Assembly (NCBI RefSeq): GCF_002531935.1
Contig: NZ_NWSV01000015.1
Coordinates: 1-64,000, forward strand
Origin: Rhizobium chutanense
GTDB taxonomy: Bacteria; Pseudomonadota; Alphaproteobacteria; Rhizobiales; Rhizobiaceae
Direction of reading: 5' to 3'
DNA: 64,000 nt
Shown: one piece after another, positions 26,466 through 36,103 of the stretch
How positions within the stretch are numbered: the stretch's first letter is position 1
Layout: every line of letters begins with the position of its first letter
Made by a program: the position numbers and the translations under genes
Notes under the pieces: model-generated
The model's input: the letters and a program-made list of their open reading frames with translations, nothing else
Told to the model about the DNA's origin: nothing
Databases searched by the model: none

Positions 26466-28606
26466 GCGACCTGCCTCATTTGCTGGGCCCAGAGGTGGCG
26501 GTAGGTCATGCAGCGCGACACGAGCTGATCGTGCCGGCCGATATCGGCGACCTTGCCGCGATCGATGACGAGAATGGCGTCGGCATCGACGAGCGTGGAA
26601 AGCCGGTGCGAGACGATGACGACGGTGCGGCCGGCGGCGATGCGGCTCAGATTGTCGCGGATGATCGCCTCGCTGTCAGGGTCGAGCGCGCTCGTCGCCT
26701 CGTCGAAAATCAACAGCTTGGGATCGGTGATCAGCGCCCGGGCAATTGCCAGTCGCTGCTTCTGACCGCCGGAAAGGTTGGCGGCATTTTCCTCCAGCAT
26801 GGTGTCGAAGCCGCGCGGCAGCCGCTCGATGAACTCCTCGGCGCCGGCGATGCGGGCGACTTCCATGATCTCCTCGATGCTGGCATCGGGTTTTGCGGCA
26901 GCGATATTGTCGCGAACCGAGCCGCGAAACAGGAAATTGTCCTGCAGCACGACGCCGATGCTGGTTCTCAGATGCACGAGGTCGATCTCGCGACTGTCAT
27001 AGCCGTCCATGCGCACCAGCCCTTCCTGGCTCTGGTAGAGCCCCTGGATGAGCCGGGTGATCGTCGTTTTGCCCGAGCCGCTTTTGCCGACCACGCCGAA
27101 GACGCAGCCTGCCGGAATGGCGAAGGAGACGTTGTCGAGTGCCGGGGTGCTATCCGGGCCGTAGCGGAAGGTGACCCTGTCGAACTCGATGCGTCCATGC
27201 AGATGCGGCCTGACACCACGGCCGCGGCCTGCCTGTTCCGGCCGCTGGTTCATGATCTCGCCGAGCATCCGCACCGAGAGCGCCACTTCCTGATATTCGT
27301 GTACCATCGTGACGATCTGCACCAGCGGTCCGGAGACGCGGCCGGCGAGCATGTTGAAGGCAACAAGCGCGCCGATCGTCATCGCGCCGCTGAACACGTC
27401 GAGCGCGCCGAGGCCGATGATCGCAACGCTCATCAGCTTCTCCAAGAGCCCCGTCATCGCCTGGGCGATCGTCGAGATCTTCTCGACCCGGAAGCGCACG
27501 GAGATCGACTGCGCCGAATAATCGTCCCATACCTTGCGTTGGCGCGGCTCCAGCGCCAGCGATTTGACCGTGCGCATGCCGTGCACGGTTTCCACCAGCA
27601 GCGCCTGCCGGTCGCCTTCGGCCTGGTAGAGCGCCTGGAGGCGGCGCTGGAACGGCCCGACGAGCAGCATCACGACGAGCCCGACGAGAGCTGCGAAACC
27701 GAGCACGACGAGCGTCAGCTTCAGGCTGTAGAGAAGCAGGATCGGCACGAAGACCAGCAGCGAGACGCCGTCCAGCAGCGTCAGGAAGAGCCGCCCGGTC
27801 AGGAATTCGCGGATGCGCCCCGTCTGCTGCATGTGCTTGACGAGAACCCCGGCCGAGGCATGCTCGAAGAGCGCGATCGGCAGGTTGAGCAAATGGCCGA
27901 AGGTGCGTGTCGCGACCCGGATGTCGATCCTGTTGGTCGCATAGAGCAGCAGATAGCGGCGCAGGAAAGTGAAGGTCGCGTCGAAAACGAGGGCGATCGC
28001 GATGCCCACCGTCAGAACCGTCAGCGTCGCATAGCTCTGGTGGACGAGCACCTTGTCGATGACCAGCTGAAAGAAGATCGGCGTCGTCAGCCCGAGGCCG
28101 TAGAGAACGAAGGCGGCGAGGGCCACATCCCGGAAGAAGCTTCGCTGCTTGATGATCTCAGGCACGAACCACCGGAAGCCGAACGGCCGGTCCTCGTCCG
28201 ACATGCGATAGTTGCGCTTGAGGAGAACCACCGATCCCGGCCAGGCCTTCGAGAATTGCTCCTCGCTGAGGAGCATGACTTCGGGGCGCGTCGCAAGCGG
28301 GTCGAGAACGCGGATCCTCTCTTCCTCCCCGCTCCCCTCCATTCCGGCGATGACGACCCAGTTGCCGTTGGCGAGTTCGGCGAGCACCGGGAATGCTTCG
28401 CCCAGCTGGGAGAGGGACCGCCAGTCCAGGTTGAGGTGCCTGGCCCGCAGGCCGGCATCCTTGGCCATCCGCAGCAATCGCCGCACGGCGACGGGTTCGT
28501 TGCCGACCGCGTAATCGTGCTGCAATCGCTCAGGCGAAAGATCGACGCCGTGATGACGCGCGACAAACGCAAGACAGTGCAGGTTGGTATGCAGAAAACC
28601 ACTCAT
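26462..28606 (-). CDS. Type I secretion ABC transporter with degenerate C39 peptidase-like domain
   Basis: A 714-residue exporter with three parts. Residues 1-130 form a C39 peptidase-like domain; the position expected to hold the catalytic Cys appears to be Thr or Asn (HTNLHCLAFV), so it probably docks substrate without cutting, as in HlyB. Residues about 160-430 are the membrane domain. Residues about 480-714 are the ATPase, with GKSGSGKTT (Walker A), LSGGQKQRLAIARA (signature) and LLIFDEATSALD (Walker B). It should drive secretion of the giant repeat proteins encoded upstream in the same direction. It is preceded by the 102-residue protein gene (109-bp gap). Confidence 0.92.
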   Translation of the reverse strand: MSGFLHTNLHCLAFVARHHGVDLSPERLQHDYAVGNEPVAVRRLLRMAKDAGLRARHLNLDWRSLSQLGEAFPVLAELANGNWVVIAGMEGSGEEERIRVLDPLATRPEVMLLSEEQFSKAWPGSVVLLKRNYRMSDEDRPFGFRWFVPEIIKQRSFFRDVALAAFVLYGLGLTTPIFFQLVIDKVLVHQSYATLTVLTVGIAIALVFDATFTFLRRYLLLYATNRIDIRVATRTFGHLLNLPIALFEHASAGVLVKHMQQTGRIREFLTGRLFLTLLDGVSLLVFVPILLLYSLKLTLVVLGFAALVGLVVMLLVGPFQRRLQALYQAEGDRQALLVETVHGMRTVKSLALEPRQRKVWDDYSAQSISVRFRVEKISTIAQAMTGLLEKLMSVAIIGLGALDVFSGAMTIGALVAFNMLAGRVSGPLVQIVTMVHEYQEVALSVRMLGEIMNQRPEQAGRGRGVRPHLHGRIEFDRVTFRYGPDSTPALDNVSFAIPAGCVFGVVGKSGSGKTTITRLIQGLYQSQEGLVRMDGYDSREIDLVHLRTSIGVVLQDNFLFRGSVRDNIAAAKPDASIEEIMEVARIAGAEEFIERLPRGFDTMLEENAANLSGGQKQRLAIARALITDPKLLIFDEATSALDPDSEAIIRDNLSRIAAGRTVVIVSHRLSTLVDADAILVIDRGKVADIGRHDQLVSRCMTYRHLWAQQMRQVA

Positions 28607-28715
28607 GGCCCACCTGAAACGATACGAGACCGAGGCTTGGATTCACAGAATTGGAGCGTCCTTTGTGCGTCCGAATGGCACACGGCGCTTCCGCGCGCGC
28701 TCCACACCCTGTTTA

Positions 28716-29024
28716 TCAGTTGAAGTTCGGCGAGGCGTTCGAAGCGCCCGCCTGCGCCGACTGGATATCGGTTGCGGCCGCGGCCGACATGTCGCCGATG
28801 CGGCGAACCGCACCCGCCTCGACCAACCCGCCAAGCGCCTTCTGCATGAGATCCACCGCATTGGCGAAGGCATCGACAGGCATGACGATGCGCTGGCGGA
28901 AGACCGGCTTCGGATTGTTGTTGGCGTCGCGATCGGTGGCCGAAAGCGACATCAGGTCGATGCGCACGATCGTTCCCGTAACGGTGATTTCATTGATACC
29001 GTCTGCATAAAGTTCGTCGCTCAT
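28716..29024 (-). CDS. Small conserved-looking protein of the type I secretion locus (unknown function)
   Basis: A 102-residue protein that I do not recognise. It has no signal peptide or membrane segment. It reads as a soluble, mixed alpha/beta protein, with a beta-rich start (EITVTGTIVRIDLMSLS) and a helical middle (VDAFANAVDLMQKALGGL). The ATG at 29024 follows a strong GGAGGAGAG site, and codon use resembles neighbours, so it is very likely translated. It sits between the COG0523 GTPase and the secretion ATPase in one apparent transcription unit. A chaperone, regulator or adaptor for secretion would fit, but nothing in the sequence proves this. Confidence 0.75.
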   Translation of the reverse strand: MSDELYADGINEITVTGTIVRIDLMSLSATDRDANNNPKPVFRQRIVMPVDAFANAVDLMQKALGGLVEAGAVRRIGDMSAAAATDIQSAQAGASNASPNFN

Positions 29025-29081
29025 TGTTCTCTCCTCCGGTTGATAATCAAAACGTCGTCACATCAGGGTGTCTTGCGTCCA

Positions 29082-30317
29082 TTAGGATGCCCTTGAATGG
29101 ACAGGGATATGTCCGTGCTGCCATGCCGGAAACGGATCGCGAAGGCCGACTGCGCTCTGCGGATCGAACCCCGTCTCCTCCCCGGTCAGGCAATCATCGA
29201 GCGCAACGCGGATCGCTTTCTCGTCGAAGCCGGAACCGATGAAGACGAGTTCCTGGCGGCGGTCGCCCCAGACCGCGTCCCAATGCCGGTCGATGAGCTG
29301 GCGGAATTGCGGAAAGCGCGGCCATTGCACCTGCGGCACCGAGGCCCACCAGTATCCCCTGGTTTCGATGCGGCACTGGGTGCCGGCGATCGACAGCAGG
29401 CCGATCTCATCGGGCCTCGTCGCCAGCCAGAAATGACCCTTTGCGCGGATGAGGCCCGTCCATTTCCGGTCCAGGAAATCCTTGAGCCTCAGCGGCGCGA
29501 AGGGCCGGCGGCTGCGATAGACGAAGCTTGTTATGCCGTATTCCTCTGTCTCCGGCACATGCTCGCCCCAGCCGAAGAGCTCCTTGTGCCAGAGCGGATG
29601 GCGGGCGGCCTTCGTCTCGCTGAAGAGGCCGGTGTCCAGGATCGCCCCGAGCGGCACCTGGCCGAAGACCGCCTCGACGACCTGGGCATCCGGATTGAGT
29701 GCGGCGACGACCCGGCGAACCTCTGCGAGATCGGCGCAGGGCACGTCGCCCGCCTTGTTGATGATGACGACATCGGAAAATTCGATCTGCTCGACGAGCA
29801 GTTCCACGAGCTTGCGCTCATCGTCCCCGTCCCGCCTTTCGCCGCGATCGGCGAGAAAGTCGGCGCTCTGGTAATCGGCGAGAAGATTGACCGCATCGAC
29901 GACGCAGACCATCGTATCGAGACGCGCCACGTCGCAGAGGGCGGCCCCGCGCTCGTCGCGGAACGAAAAGGTGGCTGCAACAGGCAGCGGCTCGGCAATG
30001 CCGGTGCCCTCGATCAGCAGATAGTCGAAGCGGCCGGCGGCTGCGAGGCGACGCACTTCGCTCAGGAGATCGTCGCGCAGGGTGCAGCAGATGCACCCGT
30101 TGGTGAGCTCTACCAGCGTCTCGTCGGTGCGCGAGAGGCCTGCTTCCCCTTCGCGCACGAGATCCGCATCGATGTTGACCTCGCTCATATCGTTGACGAT
30201 GACGGCAACCCGGCGGCCCTCTCGATTGCTCAGGACATGATTGAGCACAGTCGTCTTGCCGGCGCCGAGAAACCCGGCGAGAACCGTGACCGGCAATCTG
30301 TTGTCTGCACGCATCAT
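29082..30317 (-). CDS. COG0523 G3E-family GTPase, putative metallochaperone (copy A)
   Basis: A 411-residue GTPase of the CobW/YeiR/Nha3 class. GFLGAGKTTVL (Walker A, about residues 15-25), NGCICC (C75, C77, C78, the CxCC metal motif), LLIEGTGIAEP (Walker B) and VIINKAGD (guanine-specificity region) are all present. The C-terminal CobW_C domain begins about residue 280. Family members load zinc, cobalt or iron into client proteins, including iron-type nitrile hydratase. The ATG at 30317 follows AGGAGT. It begins 48 bp after the giant protein A gene, so the client may be that protein (inference). Confidence 0.9.
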   Translation of the reverse strand: MMRADNRLPVTVLAGFLGAGKTTVLNHVLSNREGRRVAVIVNDMSEVNIDADLVREGEAGLSRTDETLVELTNGCICCTLRDDLLSEVRRLAAAGRFDYLLIEGTGIAEPLPVAATFSFRDERGAALCDVARLDTMVCVVDAVNLLADYQSADFLADRGERRDGDDERKLVELLVEQIEFSDVVIINKAGDVPCADLAEVRRVVAALNPDAQVVEAVFGQVPLGAILDTGLFSETKAARHPLWHKELFGWGEHVPETEEYGITSFVYRSRRPFAPLRLKDFLDRKWTGLIRAKGHFWLATRPDEIGLLSIAGTQCRIETRGYWWASVPQVQWPRFPQFRQLIDRHWDAVWGDRRQELVFIGSGFDEKAIRVALDDCLTGEETGFDPQSAVGLRDPFPAWQHGHIPVHSRAS

Positions 30318-30365
30318 CAAGACTCCTACTCTTTACAGCATGCTAGCCTTAGATCCTCGCGCCCT

Positions 30366-33300
30366 TTACGCCGCGAGCTGCGGTTTGAACGTCACATCCA
30401 CATAGTAGTTCGTGCTGTTATAGCTGGCTGTCGGGAACAGCCCGCCGGCTCCGTAGGCATAGACGCCGTTGCTGCCGCCGGGCGCCTTGAGATCGCCGTT
30501 CGTCACGTCGCTGGCAAAATAATTGCCGGTCGCCGAATAATTGCCGTTGCTCGAGTAAGAAACGACGTAGGTCGTATCCGCCTGGATCGCGATCTGCTGG
30601 GTGAGCTGCGCAGTCTGCCAGCCGCTGGCCGTTTCGTTGCTGAAGGCGACGCTGCCGATGAGCGTGCCCGAGGCGGTCCAGAGATAGCCGTTATGCGGGC
30701 CGGTATTGTCGGCGCCCTTGTAGAAGCGGATGCCCGTGATCCAGCCTGACGTGTCGGCCTGGAATTTCATGCCGAGATTGACCTGCTGGTTGTCGTTGAC
30801 GGAGGCGATTGCAGGCGTCGCATCGGCGGCAAAGAGGTTCTGCTCCGGCCCTGCCGTCTGGCCGCCATTGATGGTGAGCGCAACCTGCGCCGAGGCCGTG
30901 CCGCCCTTGCCGTCCGATATCGCGTAGCTGAAGCTCGCCGATCCCGAATAGCCTGCCGTCGGCGTGAAGGTCACCGTCTGGGCCTGGGCATCGTAGGTGG
31001 CCGAGCCGTTGACCGCGCCGCTGACGCCGGTGATGACAAGCGGATCGCCGTCGGCATCGGTGTCGTTTGCCAGGAGCGCCGAGGCCTGGATGGTGAGCGG
31101 CGTGCCGGTATTGGTCGAGAAGCCGCTGTCATTGGCAGCGACCGGAACCGCATTCTGCGCGCCGCCCTGCTGATAGAGCACGTCGACCCAGTAATTGCTC
31201 GCATTGTAGGAGGCTGTGGGGAACAGGCTGCCCGAGCCATAGGCATAAAGGCCGTTGCCGCCGCTCCCAGCACTCGACGGCGCCGTCAGCGCGCCGCTCG
31301 TATGGTCGGTCGTGAAATAGTTCGCCGTTGCCGAATAGAAGCCGTTCGAATGATAGCTCGCCACATAGGTGGCGCCGGCCGTGACATTGATCGGCTGGGT
31401 GAAGGACACCGTCTGCCAGCCGCTTGCCGTCTCGTTGATGAAGGTCGCCTGGGCCAGAAGCTGGCCGCTGGCCGTCCACAGCGAGCCGACATGCGTGCCG
31501 CTATCCCCGGCGCTCCTGTAATAGGTCAATCCGGTAATCTGGCCGCTGGCGGAAGCGATGAACTTGACGCCGAGTTCGACCGAGTTCGCGTCATTGGCAG
31601 CAGTAACCCCCGACGTGTCGGTGCCGGTGAACAGGCTCGACGTCGTGCCCCCGCCCGTCTGCGAATTGACCGTGAGGCTGACCGTTGCCGAGGCTGTTCC
31701 GCCAAACCCGTCCGAGATCGAATAGGAGAAGCTTGCCGCACCTGTATAACCCGCCGTCGGGGTGAAAATGACGGATTTGGTCTGGCTGTTGAAGGTCACC
31801 GTTCCATTGACCGCACCATTGACGCCGGTGATGCTGAGCGCATCGCCATCACCATCGGTGTCGTTTGCCAGCAGGCTGGCCGCGGCAATCGACAGCGCCG
31901 TGCTGGAATAGGTCGTGTAGCCATTGTCGTTGGCAGCGACCGGCACCGCATTGCTCGTCTGGTTGTAGACGACATCCACCCAGTAATTCGACGACCGGTA
32001 GCTGGACGTCGGGAAGCCGGAGCCATCGGCAAAGACGCCGTTGCTGCCGGCAAGCGCCGTCAGCGAGCCGTTGCTATGGGCTGATGTGAAATAGTCTGCC
32101 GTCGCCACATAGCTGCCCGTTGTGTGGTAGGAGGCGACATAGGTCGTGCCGGCGAGGATATGCACCGGGTTCGAGAATGTCGCGGTCTGCCAGCCGCTCA
32201 GCGATCCGCTGCCGGCAAAGGTGACGGTCGCAACCAGCGTGCCGTCGGCCGTCCACAGCGAGCCGGTGTGGGCGCCGGTATCGCCTGATGCCTTGTAGAA
32301 GCGGATGCCGGTGACCATGCCGCTCGACGAAGCGGAGAACCGCATGCCAAGCTCCAGCGACTGGCCTTCGTTGAAGCTTGCGCCCGTTGGCCCCTCGCTC
32401 GATTTGAACAGCGTTTCCCCTGCGGGACCGGGATCCACCGTCAGGCTGACATTGCCCTGATCCGTGCCCCCGCGCCCGTCCGACAGCGTATAGGCGAAGC
32501 TTGCCGGCCCCGAATAATTGTTGGTCGGCGTGAAAAGGATGGTGCCGTTCTGCTTGTTGAGCGTCACCGTGCCGTTGACAGCATTGCCGACGGCCGAAAT
32601 CGTCATCGCATCGCCATTGCCATCCGTATCGTTGCCGATGAGCGAGGCGATCGAGATGACGACGCTGTCGTTGCGGGTCAACGTCAGCCCCGTATCGTCG
32701 GTCGCGACCGGCGCGCTGTTGGCGCCGGCGTCGAAAACCACGTCGACCCAGTAATTGGTGCCGGTGCCGAGATTTTGGCCGGGGAAGATGCCGGCATTGT
32801 CGCCATAGGCGTAGACGCCGCCGCCATCGACCGCCTTCAGCTGGCCGCTGGCATAGGTGCCGCTGAAATAGTTCCCGGTGGCCGAGTAGAAGCCGTTGGT
32901 GTGATAGGAGGCCACATAGGTCGTGCCGGCGGCGATCTGGATCGGGCTGGAGAACATCACCGTCTGCCAGCCGGAGAGCGATTCACCGACGGACACGCCT
33001 GTTGCCAGCAGCGTTCCGTTGGCGCTCCAGAGGCTGACGACATGGTCGCCGATATTGTAGAAGCCCTTGTAGAAGCGGATGCCCTGCACGGAACCGGCGG
33101 TCGTTGCCTGGAAGCGCAGGCCGAGCTCGACGGAATCGCGATCGATCGCCACTTCGGTCGCCGGCTTTTCCGCAAGCGTCCAGAGGCCCTGTGTGCCTGG
33201 CAGCGTCACGGTGACCTGCTTGCCGGCCGATGGCGCCTCCATATTGACGCTGTCGTCGACGGCCCGTGACATGATCGTGTAGGTGCCGCTCGCCTGAACG

Positions 33301-35648
33301 ACCCAGTTATAGCTCCAGCTCTCGCGGCCTGTGGCCTTGAACCAGTGCTGGCCGCCATCGGTGGAGACTTCCACGCCGGCAATGATGCCGCCGCCGAAAT
33401 CCTGCGCCGTGCCCGTGATCGTCACATGCTGGCCTTCGAGGAAGGAGGCACCCACGATCGGCGTGCTGACTGACGAAGTCGGCTTCAGCGTGTCGGTCGA
33501 TTGGGTCGCGAGGATCAGGCTCGCATCCAGCGTGGTCGGCTGGATGCCCATGTCCGCGAACATGTTGACCATGGCCTGCTGGACGTTGCGATCGGTCGAC
33601 GTGGCCGGACCCTGGTGGTTGTCGCTCAGCCCCCAGGACCAGAAGACGGTGCCGGCGCCGAAAACCAGCGCGCCGCTTGCCGCCCGGTACATGGTCAGGC
33701 TGTGGGTCGCCACCGCATCGCCGACCGTGGTGCCGTAATCGCGCAGATAGGTGCTCACCGAGACCGAGGAGAGCGACAGGTTGATCAGCCCAGCCGGCCG
33801 GAAGCCGTTCTCGACGTCGGAATCCCACTCATAGCCGAGCAGGTTCTGCACCAGATTATAGGTTTCGCCTTCATTCAGCTCGGAGACATCGGTATTGCGC
33901 CAGAAGCGCAGGTTCGAATAGTCGTAGGGGATGGAGATCGTATCCTGGCGGTAGCTGTCCACCTGGAACATCGTGCCGGTCAGCGCATTCTCCGGCTGCT
34001 GCCCCGGATCGGCATAACGCGGATCGCGCCAGGTGCCGGTGCCGACAGTGCTCGGATCCGTGCTCGTGCCCCAGGTCTCCTTGTAGCAGACCATGGTGCG
34101 GTAGGCCTGGCCGCTGCCGTCGATGCTGCTTTCCCAGCGGACCTTCCAGTAGACCTCGTTGCCGCTCCAGAAGGCGAGGTTGACGCCGGCATCGCGCGCC
34201 GCCTCGACATTGGCGCGCTGCTCGGCCGACCAGTATTCGTCATGGCCGACGGAGAGATAGGCGTCGTGGTTGAGCAGCAGGCTGCCGCTGCGCGCTGTAT
34301 CGACGCCCGAGATATAGGACACGTCATAGCCGTTCTGCTCCAGCCACGAGATGGCGGAGGATTCGGCGCCGAAGATGTAATTCTGCGAGCCGCCGATCGG
34401 GCTCGTATTGGTGATGATCGGCCTGTTATAGCTGACCGCCGAGGCGCGGCCGATGGCGGTCAAGCCGCAACTGCAGTTCGGCGGCAGGTAGCCGATCATG
34501 TCGGCCGGATCGACCGGCACTTGGCCGTAATAGAGGCTGGCGCCGCCCCAGGCATTGTAGGCCTGCCATGTCGTATCAGACGTCTGGAAGACGATATTGC
34601 TGGTCGAGGCATCGTCGCGCACGACGAAGGGGATGATGCTGGCATCCTCGGTGCCGTCCTCGCGCACCAGCTTGGCGAAATAGACGCCGGAGACGGCATC
34701 GGCAGGGATCTGCCAGCTGGCCGATACCGACCAGTTGCCGCAATCGATAAGACCGAGCGACATGTCGACGATCGGGTGCGGCTGGATCTGCGCCGTGGTC
34801 AGCGATTTCTCGATCGAGTCGACCTTGCGCGCGCCGGCCCCGCCATAATAGCCCATACGGTAGATATCGATGCGGTAATGAGTGGAATCGGTGGCGATCT
34901 TGAAATCGACCGTCTGGCCGATATTGGTGCTGATTTCGGTGGCGAAGCCCTGGATGGTGCCGCCGCCGTCGCCCTCCAGCCCCCATTCGCTGATCGGGTT
35001 GCCCTGCTTCATGTTCTCGAGCGCGATCTTGTTGGGCGTCACCGCCGCCGCCGCCACCGGTGCCGCGAGCGCCGTTACGGCTGCAGTCGTCTCAGCAGAA
35101 GCATCCTGACTGGACTCCACCGAGAGGGATGCTATCGAGGTCTGAAGGCGAAGCGAAGTCGCGGCGATACTGCTGGAAGAGGTAACCGGCGCCGTCGTCG
35201 TGGTGCTGCCGTTATCGGCATCGCCGGTAACACCCGTAAGCGTGGGAGCGGCAGGCAGCGTCGCAGCCTCCTCGATCGGATCCGGGCCAAGCACGGTGCG
35301 CTGCGATGTCGAGGAAGGCGTCTGGAAAACCGTCGTAGCCGCCGCTGTCTTCGTCGAATTGTCCTGTACACCGCTATCACCTCCAGGCGCCGGCATCGCC
35401 GTCGACGATGCAGGAGACGACTGCGTGTCACCTGATGACATCAGGGAGGATGTGACCGTACCGATGAAGGAGGATTGAACAGTTACGCCGCCCTGATTGG
35501 CAAAGCTTGGAGAGCCATCGCTGCTCGTCGAAGATACGACCGTTGCGGATCCAAGAACCGCGCTCCATGCGGCGGGTGCACGACAGACACTCAACGCTCC
35601 ACCAAATGTACTCAGATACTCACGATTACCGACATGAATTCTCCGCAT
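30366..35648 (-). CDS. Giant secreted repeat protein A: DMFase-like domain, Ig-like domain, four DUF4082 domains
   Basis: About 1760 residues. The first 200 are Ser/Thr/Ala-rich and low complexity. Residues about 205-705 resemble the C-terminal domain of the N,N-dimethylformamidase large subunit, with RIDIYRMGYYGG, SVGHDEYWS and FWSGNEVYW. An Ig-like domain (about 720-815) follows, then four DUF4082 domains (about 820-970, 1075-1230, 1340-1495 and 1603-1760) separated by cadherin/VCBS-like repeats with NDTDGDGD-type calcium motifs. It ends NYYVDVTFKPQLAA. It has no Sec signal and no RTX nonapeptides; the type I exporter downstream in the operon is the likely route. The ATG at 35648 has AGGGGA upstream, but the frame is open to 35957, so the start is uncertain. 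Function is unknown. Confidence 0.85.
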   Translation of the reverse strand: MRRIHVGNREYLSTFGGALSVCRAPAAWSAVLGSATVVSSTSSDGSPSFANQGGVTVQSSFIGTVTSSLMSSGDTQSSPASSTAMPAPGGDSGVQDNSTKTAAATTVFQTPSSTSQRTVLGPDPIEEAATLPAAPTLTGVTGDADNGSTTTTAPVTSSSSIAATSLRLQTSIASLSVESSQDASAETTAAVTALAAPVAAAAVTPNKIALENMKQGNPISEWGLEGDGGGTIQGFATEISTNIGQTVDFKIATDSTHYRIDIYRMGYYGGAGARKVDSIEKSLTTAQIQPHPIVDMSLGLIDCGNWSVSASWQIPADAVSGVYFAKLVREDGTEDASIIPFVVRDDASTSNIVFQTSDTTWQAYNAWGGASLYYGQVPVDPADMIGYLPPNCSCGLTAIGRASAVSYNRPIITNTSPIGGSQNYIFGAESSAISWLEQNGYDVSYISGVDTARSGSLLLNHDAYLSVGHDEYWSAEQRANVEAARDAGVNLAFWSGNEVYWKVRWESSIDGSGQAYRTMVCYKETWGTSTDPSTVGTGTWRDPRYADPGQQPENALTGTMFQVDSYRQDTISIPYDYSNLRFWRNTDVSELNEGETYNLVQNLLGYEWDSDVENGFRPAGLINLSLSSVSVSTYLRDYGTTVGDAVATHSLTMYRAASGALVFGAGTVFWSWGLSDNHQGPATSTDRNVQQAMVNMFADMGIQPTTLDASLILATQSTDTLKPTSSVSTPIVGASFLEGQHVTITGTAQDFGGGIIAGVEVSTDGGQHWFKATGRESWSYNWVVQASGTYTIMSRAVDDSVNMEAPSAGKQVTVTLPGTQGLWTLAEKPATEVAIDRDSVELGLRFQATTAGSVQGIRFYKGFYNIGDHVVSLWSANGTLLATGVSVGESLSGWQTVMFSSPIQIAAGTTYVASYHTNGFYSATGNYFSGTYASGQLKAVDGGGVYAYGDNAGIFPGQNLGTGTNYWVDVVFDAGANSAPVATDDTGLTLTRNDSVVISIASLIGNDTDGNGDAMTISAVGNAVNGTVTLNKQNGTILFTPTNNYSGPASFAYTLSDGRGGTDQGNVSLTVDPGPAGETLFKSSEGPTGASFNEGQSLELGMRFSASSSGMVTGIRFYKASGDTGAHTGSLWTADGTLVATVTFAGSGSLSGWQTATFSNPVHILAGTTYVASYHTTGSYVATADYFTSAHSNGSLTALAGSNGVFADGSGFPTSSYRSSNYWVDVVYNQTSNAVPVAANDNGYTTYSSTALSIAAASLLANDTDGDGDALSITGVNGAVNGTVTFNSQTKSVIFTPTAGYTGAASFSYSISDGFGGTASATVSLTVNSQTGGGTTSSLFTGTDTSGVTAANDANSVELGVKFIASASGQITGLTYYRSAGDSGTHVGSLWTASGQLLAQATFINETASGWQTVSFTQPINVTAGATYVASYHSNGFYSATANYFTTDHTSGALTAPSSAGSGGNGLYAYGSGSLFPTASYNASNYWVDVLYQQGGAQNAVPVAANDSGFSTNTGTPLTIQASALLANDTDADGDPLVITGVSGAVNGSATYDAQAQTVTFTPTAGYSGSASFSYAISDGKGGTASAQVALTINGGQTAGPEQNLFAADATPAIASVNDNQQVNLGMKFQADTSGWITGIRFYKGADNTGPHNGYLWTASGTLIGSVAFSNETASGWQTAQLTQQIAIQADTTYVVSYSSNGNYSATGNYFASDVTNGDLKAPGGSNGVYAYGAGGLFPTASYNSTNYYVDVTFKPQLAA

Positions 35649-36103
35649 CAGCGGCGTCCCCTTCCGCATCGGCCGGCCCCTCGGCAGCCATGGCAAGACG
35701 TCCATACTGGCACCTTTGCCAAGAGAATGTACGACAGCAATCTGGGGTAAGAGGGAGGTACTCCCTACGCCGATATGATGATCCCCGACGCACGCCGGCC
35801 GACAAGTCGCAAAGCTGCCTGCGGCGGCAGCCAGACCTTTCCGGGTTAGATTGCAGCATTCTGCCGGAATGGCTTTTCGTCTGCGCAAAGGCGATTGGCG
35901 AAGGGCATATCTCTTGGTACGTCCGAGCCGATCGCCTTTGAGAAATGCCCGGGCCACGGTGCGCCGCTTCGCCTTGGCAACACGAAAACTGCGTCCGGCG
36001 ATCCTAAGGCTGCCGGTCTGCGTCTCTCCTCAATCGACCTTGACAAGAGCGTTCAAGTCGAGACGCTATTGGGCTCGCAATGTCTTGGAAAAACGAGGAT
36101 AGG
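35649..36103. other. Intergenic region between giant A and the exported-protein gene
   Basis: It holds the upstream region of two divergent genes. The frame of giant A stays open here, but the reading resembles non-coding sequence (Arg- and Cys-rich, no ribosome site). A segment at 35836-35850 (CCTTTCCGGGTTAG) matches the arm of the hairpin at 47701-47737, which suggests a dispersed palindromic repeat. Confidence 0.45.

Noticed and set aside
26480..28723. Plus-strand open frame of about 747 codons opposite the secretion ATPase
   Set aside because: The minus-strand frame shows Walker A, signature and Walker B motifs; the opposite frame is low-complexity shadow.
29097..30749. Plus-strand open frame of about 550 codons opposite the COG0523 copy A
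   Set aside because: No motif or ribosome site; opposite strand has clear GTPase motifs.
33501..35435. Plus-strand open frame of about 644 codons inside giant gene A
   Set aside because: Shadow of the DMFase-like domain, which is conserved between the two giants on the minus strand.
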